Below, one piece after another: positions 36,254-44,938 of a stretch of DNA of 64,000 nt. Location of the stretch: the NCBI RefSeq assembly GCF_004078635.1, contig NZ_RZNB01000001.1, forward strand, positions 248,001 through 312,000. The letters are read 5' to 3'. The notes beneath the pieces are model-generated. The model was given only the letters and a program-made list of their open reading frames with translations. It was not told the DNA's origin and made no database searches. Numbering within the stretch: the stretch's first letter is position 1; every line of letters starts with the position of its first letter. The DNA is from Labedella phragmitis (GTDB lineage: Bacteria; Actinomycetota; Actinomycetes; Actinomycetales; Microbacteriaceae). A program made the position numbers and the translations under genes.

Positions 36254-36267
36254 TCGAATCGATTCGA
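36254..36267. promoter_or_regulatory. LacI-type operator in the MFS/LacI divergent region
   Basis: TCGAATCGATTCGA is a perfect 14-bp palindrome. It matches the pattern of the site at 4620-4633 (TCGAANCGNTTCGA) and differs only at the two positions flanking the central CG. Confidence 0.7.
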
Positions 36268-36353
36268 GAGGCGAATCCGCCTAAGCTATCCCGGGCGGAC
36301 TGGACGCGTCAAGGCGTCGAGGGGACCGACCCGACCCGGACGGCAGGGAGACG

Positions 36354-37433
36354 ATGGGCCGACACAGCGACAACGGCGAGGCGGACGGGCGCGCGACGCT
36401 TTCCGACGTCGCCGCGCGGGCGGGGGTCTCGCCCTCCACGGCCTCGATCGCCTTCAGCGGTCAGGGCCCGGTAGCGGAGGCGACGAAGGCACGCGTGCTC
36501 GCGGCCGCCGAGGAGCTCGGCTACACGGGGCCCGATCCGCTCGCGCGCTCACTCCGCACCGGGCGGAGCGGAATCGTCGGCGCGCTCATCCCGCAGCGGA
36601 TCGGCACGTCGTTCCGCGATCCCGTCATCATCCAGACGCTCGACGGGCTCGCGGAGGAGCTGGGTCAGGGCGGGACGGGTCTCCTGCTGCTGTCCGAGCG
36701 GACGCGCGAGACGGATCGCGTCTCGCTCGAGGCCGCCCCCATCGACGCGCTCGTGCTGCTGGGTTGCGGTGTGTCCTCGCCCGCGGCCATCGCGGTCCTC
36801 CACCGCAGGGGCGTGCCCGTCATCACGATCGAGGGCGAACCGTCAGCGGGCGTCGCGAACATCGACGTCGACAACCGCGGCGGCACGAGGCTGCTCGCCG
36901 AGCACCTGCGCGACCTCGGCCATCGTGATGTCGCACTCGTGACGCTGGCCCTCGACGTCGGCGACGAGCTCGCGCCCCTCACCGATGCCGCGCTCGAGGC
37001 GGGGACGCTGCGTCCCGGAGTGGCTCGGGTCCACGGCGCCCGGGACGTCTTCCCCGCCGCACCGGGGATCATCGCGAGCGGCAGCACGATCGCCGACGGG
37101 CGGGCCGCCGGGCGCATGCTGCTCGACGTCGAGGCCTCCGCACGGCCCACCGCGATCATGGCGCAGAGCGACCTGCTCGCTGCAGGAGTGGTCTTCGCGG
37201 CGCAGGACCTCGGGCTGTCCGTCCCCGCGGACCTGAGCGTCGTCGGCTTCGACGGCGTGCGCATCGACGAGTTGCCGATGCCCCTCACGACGGTCTCGCA
37301 ACCGGCTCAGGAGAAGGGTGCAGCGGCCGGTCGCGCCGTCGTCGAGTTGCTCGACGGCGGGCAGCCCGAGAGCCGCTGCTTCCCCGTGGTGTTCGAGCGC
37401 GGCGGGACGACCGCGCCACCCGCCGAGCGCTGA
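36354..37433 (+). CDS. LacI-family transcriptional regulator
   Basis: This 359-residue repressor has its helix-turn-helix at about 14-60 (TLSDVAARAGVSPSTASIAF) and a ligand domain to about 345, with the C-terminal PLTTVSQPAQEKG segment. AGGGAG precedes the ATG at 36354. It is divergent from the MFS gene and a perfect LacI-type palindrome lies between them, so it likely represses the transporter and itself. The NmrA-like gene starts 87 bp downstream. Confidence 0.9.
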   Translation: MGRHSDNGEADGRATLSDVAARAGVSPSTASIAFSGQGPVAEATKARVLAAAEELGYTGPDPLARSLRTGRSGIVGALIPQRIGTSFRDPVIIQTLDGLAEELGQGGTGLLLLSERTRETDRVSLEAAPIDALVLLGCGVSSPAAIAVLHRRGVPVITIEGEPSAGVANIDVDNRGGTRLLAEHLRDLGHRDVALVTLALDVGDELAPLTDAALEAGTLRPGVARVHGARDVFPAAPGIIASGSTIADGRAAGRMLLDVEASARPTAIMAQSDLLAAGVVFAAQDLGLSVPADLSVVGFDGVRIDELPMPLTTVSQPAQEKGAAAGRAVVELLDGGQPESRCFPVVFERGGTTAPPAER

Positions 37434-37520
37434 CCCGTGCTCCCGGCGACGGCGGATGCGCTGCGCCGATCCCCTACCCGAGCCGCCACCGGCGGTTCCC
37501 ACACGAATCGAGCCCCAGCC

Positions 37521-38420
37521 ATGACCGCAACCATCCTCGTCGCCGGGGGCACCGGTGACCTCGGCGGACGCATCGTCCGCGAACTCCTGCTGCACGACAC
37601 GCAGGTCCGGATCCTCTCCCGTCCCGGGAGCACAACGGCGCGGACGGGCGCACACGACGAGAGGGTCGAGATCGTCGAAGCCGCGTACTCGGATCCGGCC
37701 GCGCTCGCAGCCGCAGCCGCGGGTGCCGAGACGGTCGTCTCCGCGCTCAGCGGTGTGCGTCCCGTGATCGTCGACGCCCAGCGCGCGTTGCTCGCCGCCG
37801 CGGTCGCGGCCGGCGTCCCCCGGTTCATCCCCTCCGACTACTCGTCCGATTACCGCCGCATCGCCATCGGCAGCAACCGGAACTTCGAGCTCCGACGCGA
37901 GTTCGCGGCCGACGTGGACGCCGCGGACATCCGCGCCACCTCGGTGCTCGGCGGCGCGTTCACGGACATGCTCACGGGGCAGGCGCCGATGATCGCGTTC
38001 GGGGGCAAGCGGGTGCTGTACTGGTCGTCGCCCGACCAGATCCTCGACTTCACGACGAAGGACGACGTCGCATGGACCACGGCGCACGTCGCGCTCGACG
38101 TGAACGCTCCACGCGTCGTCGAGATCGCCGGTGACCGCGTGACGGCTCGGGACCTCGCGCGTATGATGTCGCGGCTCACCGGCACGCCGTTCCGCCTCCA
38201 GTGGGCGGGCACGACGGGCTCGCTCTCCGTGATGAGCGGGGCGATGCGTCGCTTCTCGAAGGACTCCGACGAGACGTTCCCGGCGTGGCAGGGCATGCAG
38301 TACTTCGTGAGCATGTTCAGCGGGCAGGGACGGCTCCTGCACGTGCGCAACGACCGGTACGGGGATCGCGAGTGGACGACCGTCGAGGACGTGCTCGCGG
38401 CGCACCTCGCCTCGCGCTGA
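37521..38420 (+). CDS. NmrA-like NAD(P)-binding protein
   Basis: This 299-residue Rossmann protein has the GGTGDLGG dinucleotide motif at its N-terminus (residues 9-16), the SALSGV strand and FIPSDYSSDY, typical of NmrA/isoflavone-reductase-like atypical short-chain dehydrogenases. These act as redox sensors or reductases. The ATG at 37521 fits the fold; an upstream extension has no ribosome site. It converges on the alpha/beta hydrolase gene with 22 bp between. Confidence 0.85.
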   Translation: MTATILVAGGTGDLGGRIVRELLLHDTQVRILSRPGSTTARTGAHDERVEIVEAAYSDPAALAAAAAGAETVVSALSGVRPVIVDAQRALLAAAVAAGVPRFIPSDYSSDYRRIAIGSNRNFELRREFAADVDAADIRATSVLGGAFTDMLTGQAPMIAFGGKRVLYWSSPDQILDFTTKDDVAWTTAHVALDVNAPRVVEIAGDRVTARDLARMMSRLTGTPFRLQWAGTTGSLSVMSGAMRRFSKDSDETFPAWQGMQYFVSMFSGQGRLLHVRNDRYGDREWTTVEDVLAAHLASR

Positions 38421-38442
38421 GCCCGCCGACGGGGGCCGCAGG

Positions 38443-38994
38443 TCAGCGGTCGAGGAGGTGGTCGAGGATCGGGAGCAGTGCCGGGAGCGAACGGTGCCCC
38501 TGTCGGTCGACGAAGTGGCCGCCGCCCGGGACGACCGTGACGAGGGCATCGACGAGCGCCGCCAGACGATCGGTCGACGGCGGATCGACGGTGCCGTCGT
38601 CGTCCGACCGCAGCACGTGGCGGGTCAGCGTCTGTCGGCGGACACGATCGAGGTCGAGAGGCTCCTCCGTGAACGGATCGAGCTTCGGGAGGTTCGGCAG
38701 CCGGTCGACGAAACCGGATACGAGGACGAGACCGCCGAGTCGCCAGGGCTGCTCGTGACGATTGAGGACGTGGAGGAGCGTGACGCACCCGAGCGAGTGC
38801 CCGAGCAGGACGGTCTCCTCGTCGAGGTCGCCGATGCCGGCGCTCGCCGCGTGCACCCAGCGCTCGAGGTCCGGCTCGTCCGGGTCCGGGAGCTCGAGCA
38901 CCGAGACGGTGTCGGCGCCGTAGTGCTCCACGAGCCACGGGAACCAGTGCCTTGAGGGGTCCGCGAGGTATCCGTGGGCGACGACGATCCGCAT
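38443..38994 (-). CDS. RBBP9/YdeN-type alpha/beta hydrolase
   Basis: The 183 residues match the small serine hydrolases of the RBBP9/YdeN family: GHSLGC carries the nucleophile, an Asp lies near the C-terminal third and GGGHF supplies the histidine. The N-terminal VVAHGYLADPSRHWFPW is the family's opening strand. The physiological substrate is unknown. The ATG at 38994 is preferred to an in-frame GTG two codons earlier. Confidence 0.85.
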   Translation of the reverse strand: MRIVVAHGYLADPSRHWFPWLVEHYGADTVSVLELPDPDEPDLERWVHAASAGIGDLDEETVLLGHSLGCVTLLHVLNRHEQPWRLGGLVLVSGFVDRLPNLPKLDPFTEEPLDLDRVRRQTLTRHVLRSDDDGTVDPPSTDRLAALVDALVTVVPGGGHFVDRQGHRSLPALLPILDHLLDR

Positions 38995-39035
38995 CGCCAC
39001 AGCCTACAAGCGAGCGCCGCGTCGTCGGCCGCAGG

Positions 39036-40718
39036 TCACTTCGCCTGGTCGTAACTCGACACGACGGCGGCTGTGACGGGGAAGTCGACGGGAGCGTCGC
39101 CGAAGATCAACCGCCCCGCCTCCGCCGCGCTCTCCGTGACGAGCCGGGCCACCCGATCCGCCTGCTCGATGGGGGAGTGCACGACGATCTCGTCGTGCAG
39201 GAAGAAGACGAGATGTGCCGACTCGGTGAGGGGGGTGCCGTCGGCGAGCTGCGTGAGCCGCGTTCGCAGTGACGCCATCCAGCACAGCGCCCACTCGGCT
39301 GCGGAGCCCTGCACCACGAAGTTGCGCGTGAACCGGCCCCAGTTGCGTGCCTCGGTGCGAGCCCGACGTCCGATCGCCTCGGTGGCGGCGTCTCCCGCGG
39401 CGAGTTCCTGCAGTTCCCGCCAGCCACGCCCCGGGACCGGCGAGCTGCGCCCGAGCCGAGTACTCACCCGTTCGCCGCGCTCACCGGCGCGCGCCGCCGC
39501 CTCGACGAAACCGATCGCGCGCGGGTACGCGCGTGCGAGTCGCGGGAGGAGCAGACCGCTCTCTCCCGTCGTGGCCCCGTACATGGCCCCGAGCATGGCG
39601 ACCTTCGCGTGCGCCCGGGTGTCGACGGCGCCGGCGGTGACCATGCCGTCGTACAGATCGACGCCGCGCGCCGCGGCCGCCATGGCCGCGTCGCCGGAGA
39701 GCGCGGCGAGGATGCGAGGCTCGAGCTGGGCCGCGTCCGCCACGACGAAGGACCAGCCGTCGTCGGGCACGACCGCTCGTCGTACCTGGTGCGGCAACTG
39801 GAGCGCGCCGCCCCCGTCCGAGGCCCACCGACCCGTCACGACCCCGCCGGGCACGTAGGTGGGGCGGAAGCGGCCGTCCTCGACCCACTGGTCGAGCCAG
39901 TTCCAGCCGTTCGCCGTGAACAACCTCGCCATCTTCTTGTAGTGGAGCAGAGGCGCGATGGCGGGATGGTCGAACTGCTTGAGCTCCCACGACCGCGTCG
40001 ACGTCGCCGGGATCCCCGCGCTCTGGAGCGCACGGAGGAGTTCGCCGGGCGACTCGGGGGAGAACGGGGTGACGTCGAGCGCCGTCACCACCTCGGCGAG
40101 AGCCTCCTGCATCCGGCTGGGCCGGGCACCCGGTGCCGGTCGGGGACCGAGGAGTTCGGTGAGCACGGCGTCGTGTCGCTCCGCGTCCCACGGCAGTCCC
40201 GCGAACGTCATCTCGGCGGCGATGAGAGCACCGGCCGACTCCGCGGCGATCAACAAGGACAGCCGGGACCGTGCGTCCGGAGTGGCCCCGGCGACGGCCG
40301 CCCTCTGCGCGGCGAATTCCGCGAGGGGATCGCGCTCGCCGCCGCCGGGCTCCGCATCCAGGGCGAAGAGGGCGCCGACGTCGGTATCGCGTGGGGCCGC
40401 GACGGGAACGTCCCACGGCCCGGGCCGCGCGGTGGCGAGCGCCGAGGACGCCGTGGCGACTGACGACCGGAGGATCGCGTGGCAGAGTCGCAGATCGATG
40501 CAGCGACCGACCCGGACGCCCGCTCGCAGCAGCTCCGGGTACCAGATCGCGGTGTCGTCCCACACCCACCGTGTGCTCGGTTCCGCGCGTTCGGTGCGCG
40601 CCACGAAGGCCGCCCAGTCGTGCGCGTCGACCGTCTCCGCGCCGGAGAGCCCGTCGGTGTCGTCGAGCCTCGAGACGCTCACCCGGCGATCGGGGAGGCG
40701 ACGGACGACGAGGTGCAT
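39036..40718 (-). CDS. Family A DNA polymerase without 5' nuclease domain
   Basis: The 560 residues hold a degenerate 3'-5' exonuclease-like N-terminal part (about 1-160) and a C-terminal polymerase domain. Motif A reads VADAAQLEPR, motif B RAHAKVAMLGAMYG and motif C HDEIV, so the metal and nucleotide-binding residues are kept. It lacks the 5' flap endonuclease of full PolA. This matches the bifunctional exonuclease/polymerase type found in many actinobacteria in addition to PolA; a role in repair synthesis is likely. The ATG at 40718 starts at MHLVVRRL. Confidence 0.88.
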   Translation of the reverse strand: MHLVVRRLPDRRVSVSRLDDTDGLSGAETVDAHDWAAFVARTERAEPSTRWVWDDTAIWYPELLRAGVRVGRCIDLRLCHAILRSSVATASSALATARPGPWDVPVAAPRDTDVGALFALDAEPGGGERDPLAEFAAQRAAVAGATPDARSRLSLLIAAESAGALIAAEMTFAGLPWDAERHDAVLTELLGPRPAPGARPSRMQEALAEVVTALDVTPFSPESPGELLRALQSAGIPATSTRSWELKQFDHPAIAPLLHYKKMARLFTANGWNWLDQWVEDGRFRPTYVPGGVVTGRWASDGGGALQLPHQVRRAVVPDDGWSFVVADAAQLEPRILAALSGDAAMAAAARGVDLYDGMVTAGAVDTRAHAKVAMLGAMYGATTGESGLLLPRLARAYPRAIGFVEAAARAGERGERVSTRLGRSSPVPGRGWRELQELAAGDAATEAIGRRARTEARNWGRFTRNFVVQGSAAEWALCWMASLRTRLTQLADGTPLTESAHLVFFLHDEIVVHSPIEQADRVARLVTESAAEAGRLIFGDAPVDFPVTAAVVSSYDQAK

Positions 40719-40774
40719 CCCCCTAGTCTCCCGCGAGCCCCCGACGCCGGTTCACGGCGCGGTCGTGCTGCCGC

Positions 40775-41866
40775 TCAGAACAGATCGGCGAACGCGCGAT
40801 CGAGGCGCTCGTCCTGCGACAGCTCGGAGTCGGGAGCCGCCGCGATGTAGGCCATCTCCTGGCCGCGCGCCCGGCATACGACGCGCTGGTTGGGCACGGG
40901 GTTCGCGCCGCTCCGGATGTCTCCGAGTTCGAGGACGCGCGTCGCGGCGGTCGCGAACGCCGCGAGGTGCAGGGCCGTTCCGCTGCCGCCCGCGATCACC
41001 GCGGCGTTGGCGACCGTGCGGATCTGCTCGTCGATGCTCATCGTCTCCGGGTGCACGATGGTGAACCCGGCGCGTTCGAAGGACGCCTCGAGCGCGTCGA
41101 GGTCCCAAGCGAGCGCCGAGCGGTTGTTCCTGCCTTCCGGATCGGCGGCGGCCATGTCGGCTTCGAATCGGCGACGGGAGAAGAAGACCCGGTCCTCGGG
41201 GCGCGGATCCGGGACGACGGCCCTCGTCACGCGGTCCCACAGGACGGTCGCACCGGGGCGGGCGAACGCGTTGAGGGACAGGCGCCGGCGGGAGACGACG
41301 AGTCGTTCCGGGAAGCAGTCGACGCCGCCGACGATATGGCGGGCGACCGGCAGTCCGGCGAGTTCGGCGAGGCGGTCCCTCCACACGTCGGGCGTGCCGT
41401 GCCGGGTCGGCAGGGTCGGGTGCATGACGAGACCGCGGACTTCCTCGTCGGTCACGTGGTCGGTGGGCACGGACGTGAGGGTCTCGGTGATGAAGTGACC
41501 GAAATGGTCCATCCAGTGCCCGCCGTATGCCCACAGCCCGTCGAGCATCGTCGACGGCGTGCCCCCGCCGAAGCGGTCGAGGGGGCTCACGGGAAGGCGC
41601 GGGGGAATGCGGGGGAGGTCGGCGGAGACGTACTGGTCGCCGCCGAAGCCGCCGATGCGTTGCGATGCGGTCACGAGTTCGCCCGCCGATGTGTAGACGG
41701 CGCCGGAGATGAAGCGCTTGGGCGACCGCGCGACGGTCGGCAGCGGTCCCGTGCCGTGGCGCGTCACGGCCGGTCGGGAGAGGACGAGGGTGTGCGCCGA
41801 CTCGTCGTCCACGGCGTCGCGGTCGGGCTTGGGATAAGTGGGGACGGCCCAGGAGAGCGCACTCAC
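40775..41866 (-). CDS. DUF563/GT61-type glycosyltransferase
   Basis: The 363 residues show the DUF563 pattern: WAYGGHWMDHFGHFITETL, FFSRRRF, and near the C-terminus the segment IAGGSGTALHLAAFA typical of GT61 enzymes. Such enzymes add sugars to surface polysaccharides. The GTG at 41866 follows GAGGTGA and is only 4 bp after the GT2 stop, so both genes form a unit. Confidence 0.8.
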   Translation of the reverse strand: MSALSWAVPTYPKPDRDAVDDESAHTLVLSRPAVTRHGTGPLPTVARSPKRFISGAVYTSAGELVTASQRIGGFGGDQYVSADLPRIPPRLPVSPLDRFGGGTPSTMLDGLWAYGGHWMDHFGHFITETLTSVPTDHVTDEEVRGLVMHPTLPTRHGTPDVWRDRLAELAGLPVARHIVGGVDCFPERLVVSRRRLSLNAFARPGATVLWDRVTRAVVPDPRPEDRVFFSRRRFEADMAAADPEGRNNRSALAWDLDALEASFERAGFTIVHPETMSIDEQIRTVANAAVIAGGSGTALHLAAFATAATRVLELGDIRSGANPVPNQRVVCRARGQEMAYIAAAPDSELSQDERLDRAFADLF

Positions 41867-41870
41867 ACGA

Positions 41871-42992
41871 TCACCTCGGCTCACCCGGTCGGCGGAGGAT
41901 GCGCCCGACGAGTGAGCGCCCGCGTTGCAGCGAGGCCGCCGCGACGGCCGATGGCGGGACGGCACGCAAGCGGCGGCCCGTCTCCTGCAGCGCACCGCGC
42001 AAGGAGGGCGCGTCGTCGCGATAGGCCGTCTCGAGCGGGATGACGAGTCGGGCGACGGCTGCGGCCGCACGCCAGTCGGCGGACCGGTAGCGCTCGTCGT
42101 CGGAGTCGTCGAGAGCCCGTTCGAGGAGATCGGGGCGCACGGCGGAGCCCGACGCCAGGACCGCCGCGAGCGAGTCGACGACACGGTCGTCCGCCACGAT
42201 GTCGTCGCTCGAGGCGCCGACCGGTTCGCCGTCGAAGACCGTGTGTCGGAAGACGTAGAAGTGTTCGAGGAGCTCGGCGCGGTTGCGACGGTCGTCGAGG
42301 GCCGCGGTGTCGCTGGCATCCCACCGCGGCTTCGCGGCATCGGATCGGGCGCGCCCGATCTCGCTCCGGTACTGCTCCCACGACCGCCACGGGAGCCGGA
42401 GCACCTCGAGCCGAGAGTCGTGGGGCGGCTCGGCCCGCTGGGTGAGCGAGACGCGGCGGGAGCCCTCACGGATCGAGACGGAGGACGCCCCGACGTGAAC
42501 CGCGGCGGGCTCCGTCGCCGCGACCACCCCGGCGCGCCTCCAGAGCGTCGGCGCGCTGCGCTCGTCCCGCCACCGCAACCGGCGCACGCCGCTGCCCCGT
42601 CGCGCGGGTGTCCCGGTGAGGTCGTGGACCGGGACGGCGAAGGTCACGACCGACCGGGGCACGTCCTCGAGAGCGCGCTCGAGCGTGCGGGACGGATCGG
42701 CGGCGAACCAGAACTCCCCGACGTCGGCGTTCATCACCCAGTCGGCCCCGTGAGTGACGGCCGCCGCGGTCGCCAGACGGGAGACGACGGCGCTGCGTGT
42801 CTTCTCGACGGGGTCGGCCGCGAGCAGTACGCGACCGGTTCCGCTGTAGCTCGAGACGATCGCGCGCGTGCCGTCGACCGAGCCGTCGTCCGCGACGAGG
42901 ATCAGGTCGACCCCCTGGGCGAGGTGATGCTCGAGCATCGGCGCGATCACGTCCTCCGCGTCGCGGGCCACGAGCGTCATGACGAGTTTCAC
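41871..42992 (-). CDS. GT2-type glycosyltransferase
   Basis: The 373 residues begin with an inverting GT-A domain: VMTLVARDAEDVIAPMLEHHL, LILVADDGSVDGT and MNADVGEFW in place of the usual DXD. This matches the DUF-type "glycosyltransferase family 2" proteins found with GT61 partners in envelope polysaccharide loci. The C-terminal half is helical and unassigned. The GTG at 42992 is the start that retains the first strand. The pair may modify a wall polysaccharide. Confidence 0.8.
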   Translation of the reverse strand: MKLVMTLVARDAEDVIAPMLEHHLAQGVDLILVADDGSVDGTRAIVSSYSGTGRVLLAADPVEKTRSAVVSRLATAAAVTHGADWVMNADVGEFWFAADPSRTLERALEDVPRSVVTFAVPVHDLTGTPARRGSGVRRLRWRDERSAPTLWRRAGVVAATEPAAVHVGASSVSIREGSRRVSLTQRAEPPHDSRLEVLRLPWRSWEQYRSEIGRARSDAAKPRWDASDTAALDDRRNRAELLEHFYVFRHTVFDGEPVGASSDDIVADDRVVDSLAAVLASGSAVRPDLLERALDDSDDERYRSADWRAAAAVARLVIPLETAYRDDAPSLRGALQETGRRLRAVPPSAVAAASLQRGRSLVGRILRRPGEPR

Positions 42993-43104
42993 GTGGCGTC
43001 CGTCTCGGCTGTCGTTCGATCGATGGCATCGGGCGTCGGGGACGCCGCGATCATTCTAAGCAGGCGCGACCCGCCTCCTCCGGCTCATCCACGGCCTCGG
43101 CATG

Positions 43105-44445
43105 TCACAGACCCGTGCGCTGCCAGGCGGTGCCGCGGGCGCGGAGGCCGAGCGTCGCGGCGCGCGCGGCGATGTACCCGATCGCGAACGCCGCGGTCAG
43201 CCAGGCGAGCGCCTCGGCGCCGGTCCCGCCCCACGCACCCGCGGCGATGGCGAGAGGCACGAAGACCGCGAGGTTCACGAGGCCCGTCACCGCGAGATAG
43301 CGCGCGTCACCGGCACCGATGAGGACGCCGTCGAGGACGAAGACGTACCCGGCGAGCGGTGTTCCGACGGCCAGGACGACGAGGCTCGGAGCGATGAGCG
43401 CCGCCGTCTCCGGCGATCCCGTGAAGAGGAAACCGGCGCCCCCGCTCACGGCCGCGAGGGCGAGACCGAGTAGCGCCCCACCTCCGACCCCCCACACGAG
43501 GCATCGCCGGAGGACCGATCGGACGAAGTCGACGTCCGCGGCGCCGAGACCCTTGCCGACGAGGGCTTGAGCCGCGATCGCGAGCGCGTCGAGCGCGAAG
43601 GCGAGGGTCGAGAAGACCGTGAGGACGACGTGGAAGCCCGCGAGTTCGGCGGTCCCGATGCCGGTCGCGACGACCGTCGCGAGCACGAGGGCCGCTCGCA
43701 GCGCCGCCGTACGCACGAGCAGCCAGCCTCCCGACAGGGCGGACGTGCGGATGCCCTCGCGTTGCGGCCGGAGGACGGCTCCGGTGCGACGCGCGTGACG
43801 GACGATGACGACGACGTAGGCAGCCACCATGCCCCATTGCGCGAGCACGGTCCCCGCCGCCGACCCAGCGATGCCCCACCCGGCGCCGTAGATGAGGACC
43901 GCGTTGAGGGCCGCGTTCGCGCCGAAACCCGCGACCGCCACGACGAGCGGGGTCCGCGTGTCCTGCAGTCCGCGCAGCAGACCGGTCGTGGCGAAGACGA
44001 CGAGCATCGCAGGCAGGCCCGCCATCGAGATCGCGAGGTAGGTCGTCGCGGCTTCCGCGACGGCGGGGTCCGGCCGGAAGAAACCGACGAGGGTCGGCGA
44101 GAGCAGCGCGCCGCCCGCCGCGAGGACGGCGCCGAGTCCGAGCGCGAGCCACATGCCGTCGATCCCGACCGATACGCCGCCGCGTTCGTCGCCCGCCCCG
44201 AGCCTCCGCGCGACGGCCGGCGTCGTCGCGTAGGCGAGGAAGACGAGGAGGCCGATGATGGTCTGCAGCACGACGCTCGCGATGCCGAGGCCGGCAAGGG
44301 GGACGACGCCGAGGTGACCGACGAGGGCGGAATCCGCGAGCAGGAACAGCGGCTCGGCGACGAGGGCGCCGAGGGCCGGGACGGCGAGGCGCATGATCTC
44401 CCGATCGACTCCGCGCGTGACGCTCCGCTCGCCCGATCCGCTCAT
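43105..44445 (-). CDS. MATE-family efflux transporter (DinF-like)
   Basis: This 446-residue transporter has twelve predicted helices in two halves, with DREIMRLAVPALGALVAEPLFLLADSALVGHLG as split family signatures and GLLRGLQDTRTPL between the halves. It exports drugs or lipid-linked compounds using an ion gradient; the DinF subgroup is typical in actinobacteria. Its ATG lies 9 bp after the stop of the NIPSNAP-like gene, suggesting co-transcription. Confidence 0.9.
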   Translation of the reverse strand: MSGSGERSVTRGVDREIMRLAVPALGALVAEPLFLLADSALVGHLGVVPLAGLGIASVVLQTIIGLLVFLAYATTPAVARRLGAGDERGGVSVGIDGMWLALGLGAVLAAGGALLSPTLVGFFRPDPAVAEAATTYLAISMAGLPAMLVVFATTGLLRGLQDTRTPLVVAVAGFGANAALNAVLIYGAGWGIAGSAAGTVLAQWGMVAAYVVVIVRHARRTGAVLRPQREGIRTSALSGGWLLVRTAALRAALVLATVVATGIGTAELAGFHVVLTVFSTLAFALDALAIAAQALVGKGLGAADVDFVRSVLRRCLVWGVGGGALLGLALAAVSGGAGFLFTGSPETAALIAPSLVVLAVGTPLAGYVFVLDGVLIGAGDARYLAVTGLVNLAVFVPLAIAAGAWGGTGAEALAWLTAAFAIGYIAARAATLGLRARGTAWQRTGL

Positions 44446-44454
44446 CCGTTCACG

Positions 44455-44796
44455 CTACCGGCCGGTCGTCGCCTCGGTGTCGCTCGACTCCGCGGAGAAG
44501 AGGGGGGAGAGGAACCGCCGCTCGTAGCGGCGGATGCATCGCGTCTCCTGAGCGAACCGGTACGCCTCGAGGCACTCCGGGTCGACGGCCGCGTCCTCGC
44601 GGTACCTCTCGTACGCCGCGAGCGACTCGAACGTGAAGAGCGCGAAGGCCTCGTCGCTGTCGCCCTCGCTCGGCAGGAAGTAGCCGTGGTGGGTGCCCCC
44701 GAAGCGCTCGACGAGTGCGATCCACCGTCGTCCGTATTCCCGGAAGTCCTCGAGGCGATCGGCGTCGATCTCGTAGCGCAAGTGGATGGTGATCAT
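44455..44796 (-). CDS. NIPSNAP-like protein
   Basis: The 113 residues form one dimeric alpha/beta-barrel domain of the NIPSNAP type: ITIHLRYEIDADRLEDFREYGRRW and FGGTHHGYFLPSEG are characteristic, along with LAAYERYR. The function of bacterial members is unknown. The ATG at 44796 gives the complete domain. It is upstream of and probably co-transcribed with the MATE gene. Confidence 0.82.
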   Translation of the reverse strand: MITIHLRYEIDADRLEDFREYGRRWIALVERFGGTHHGYFLPSEGDSDEAFALFTFESLAAYERYREDAAVDPECLEAYRFAQETRCIRRYERRFLSPLFSAESSDTEATTGR

Positions 44797-44938
44797 GGGG
44801 CGTCCGTTTCGTCGGGGGAGAGCAGGGGGAGAAGAACGAGGCGGGTCGCGAACCGCCCGCGCGATCACCGTACCGGCGGCGGATGCACGTGCGACCGCCG
44901 CACGGCGCCCGGGCGACCCTGCGGCGTAGGCTGGAGCG

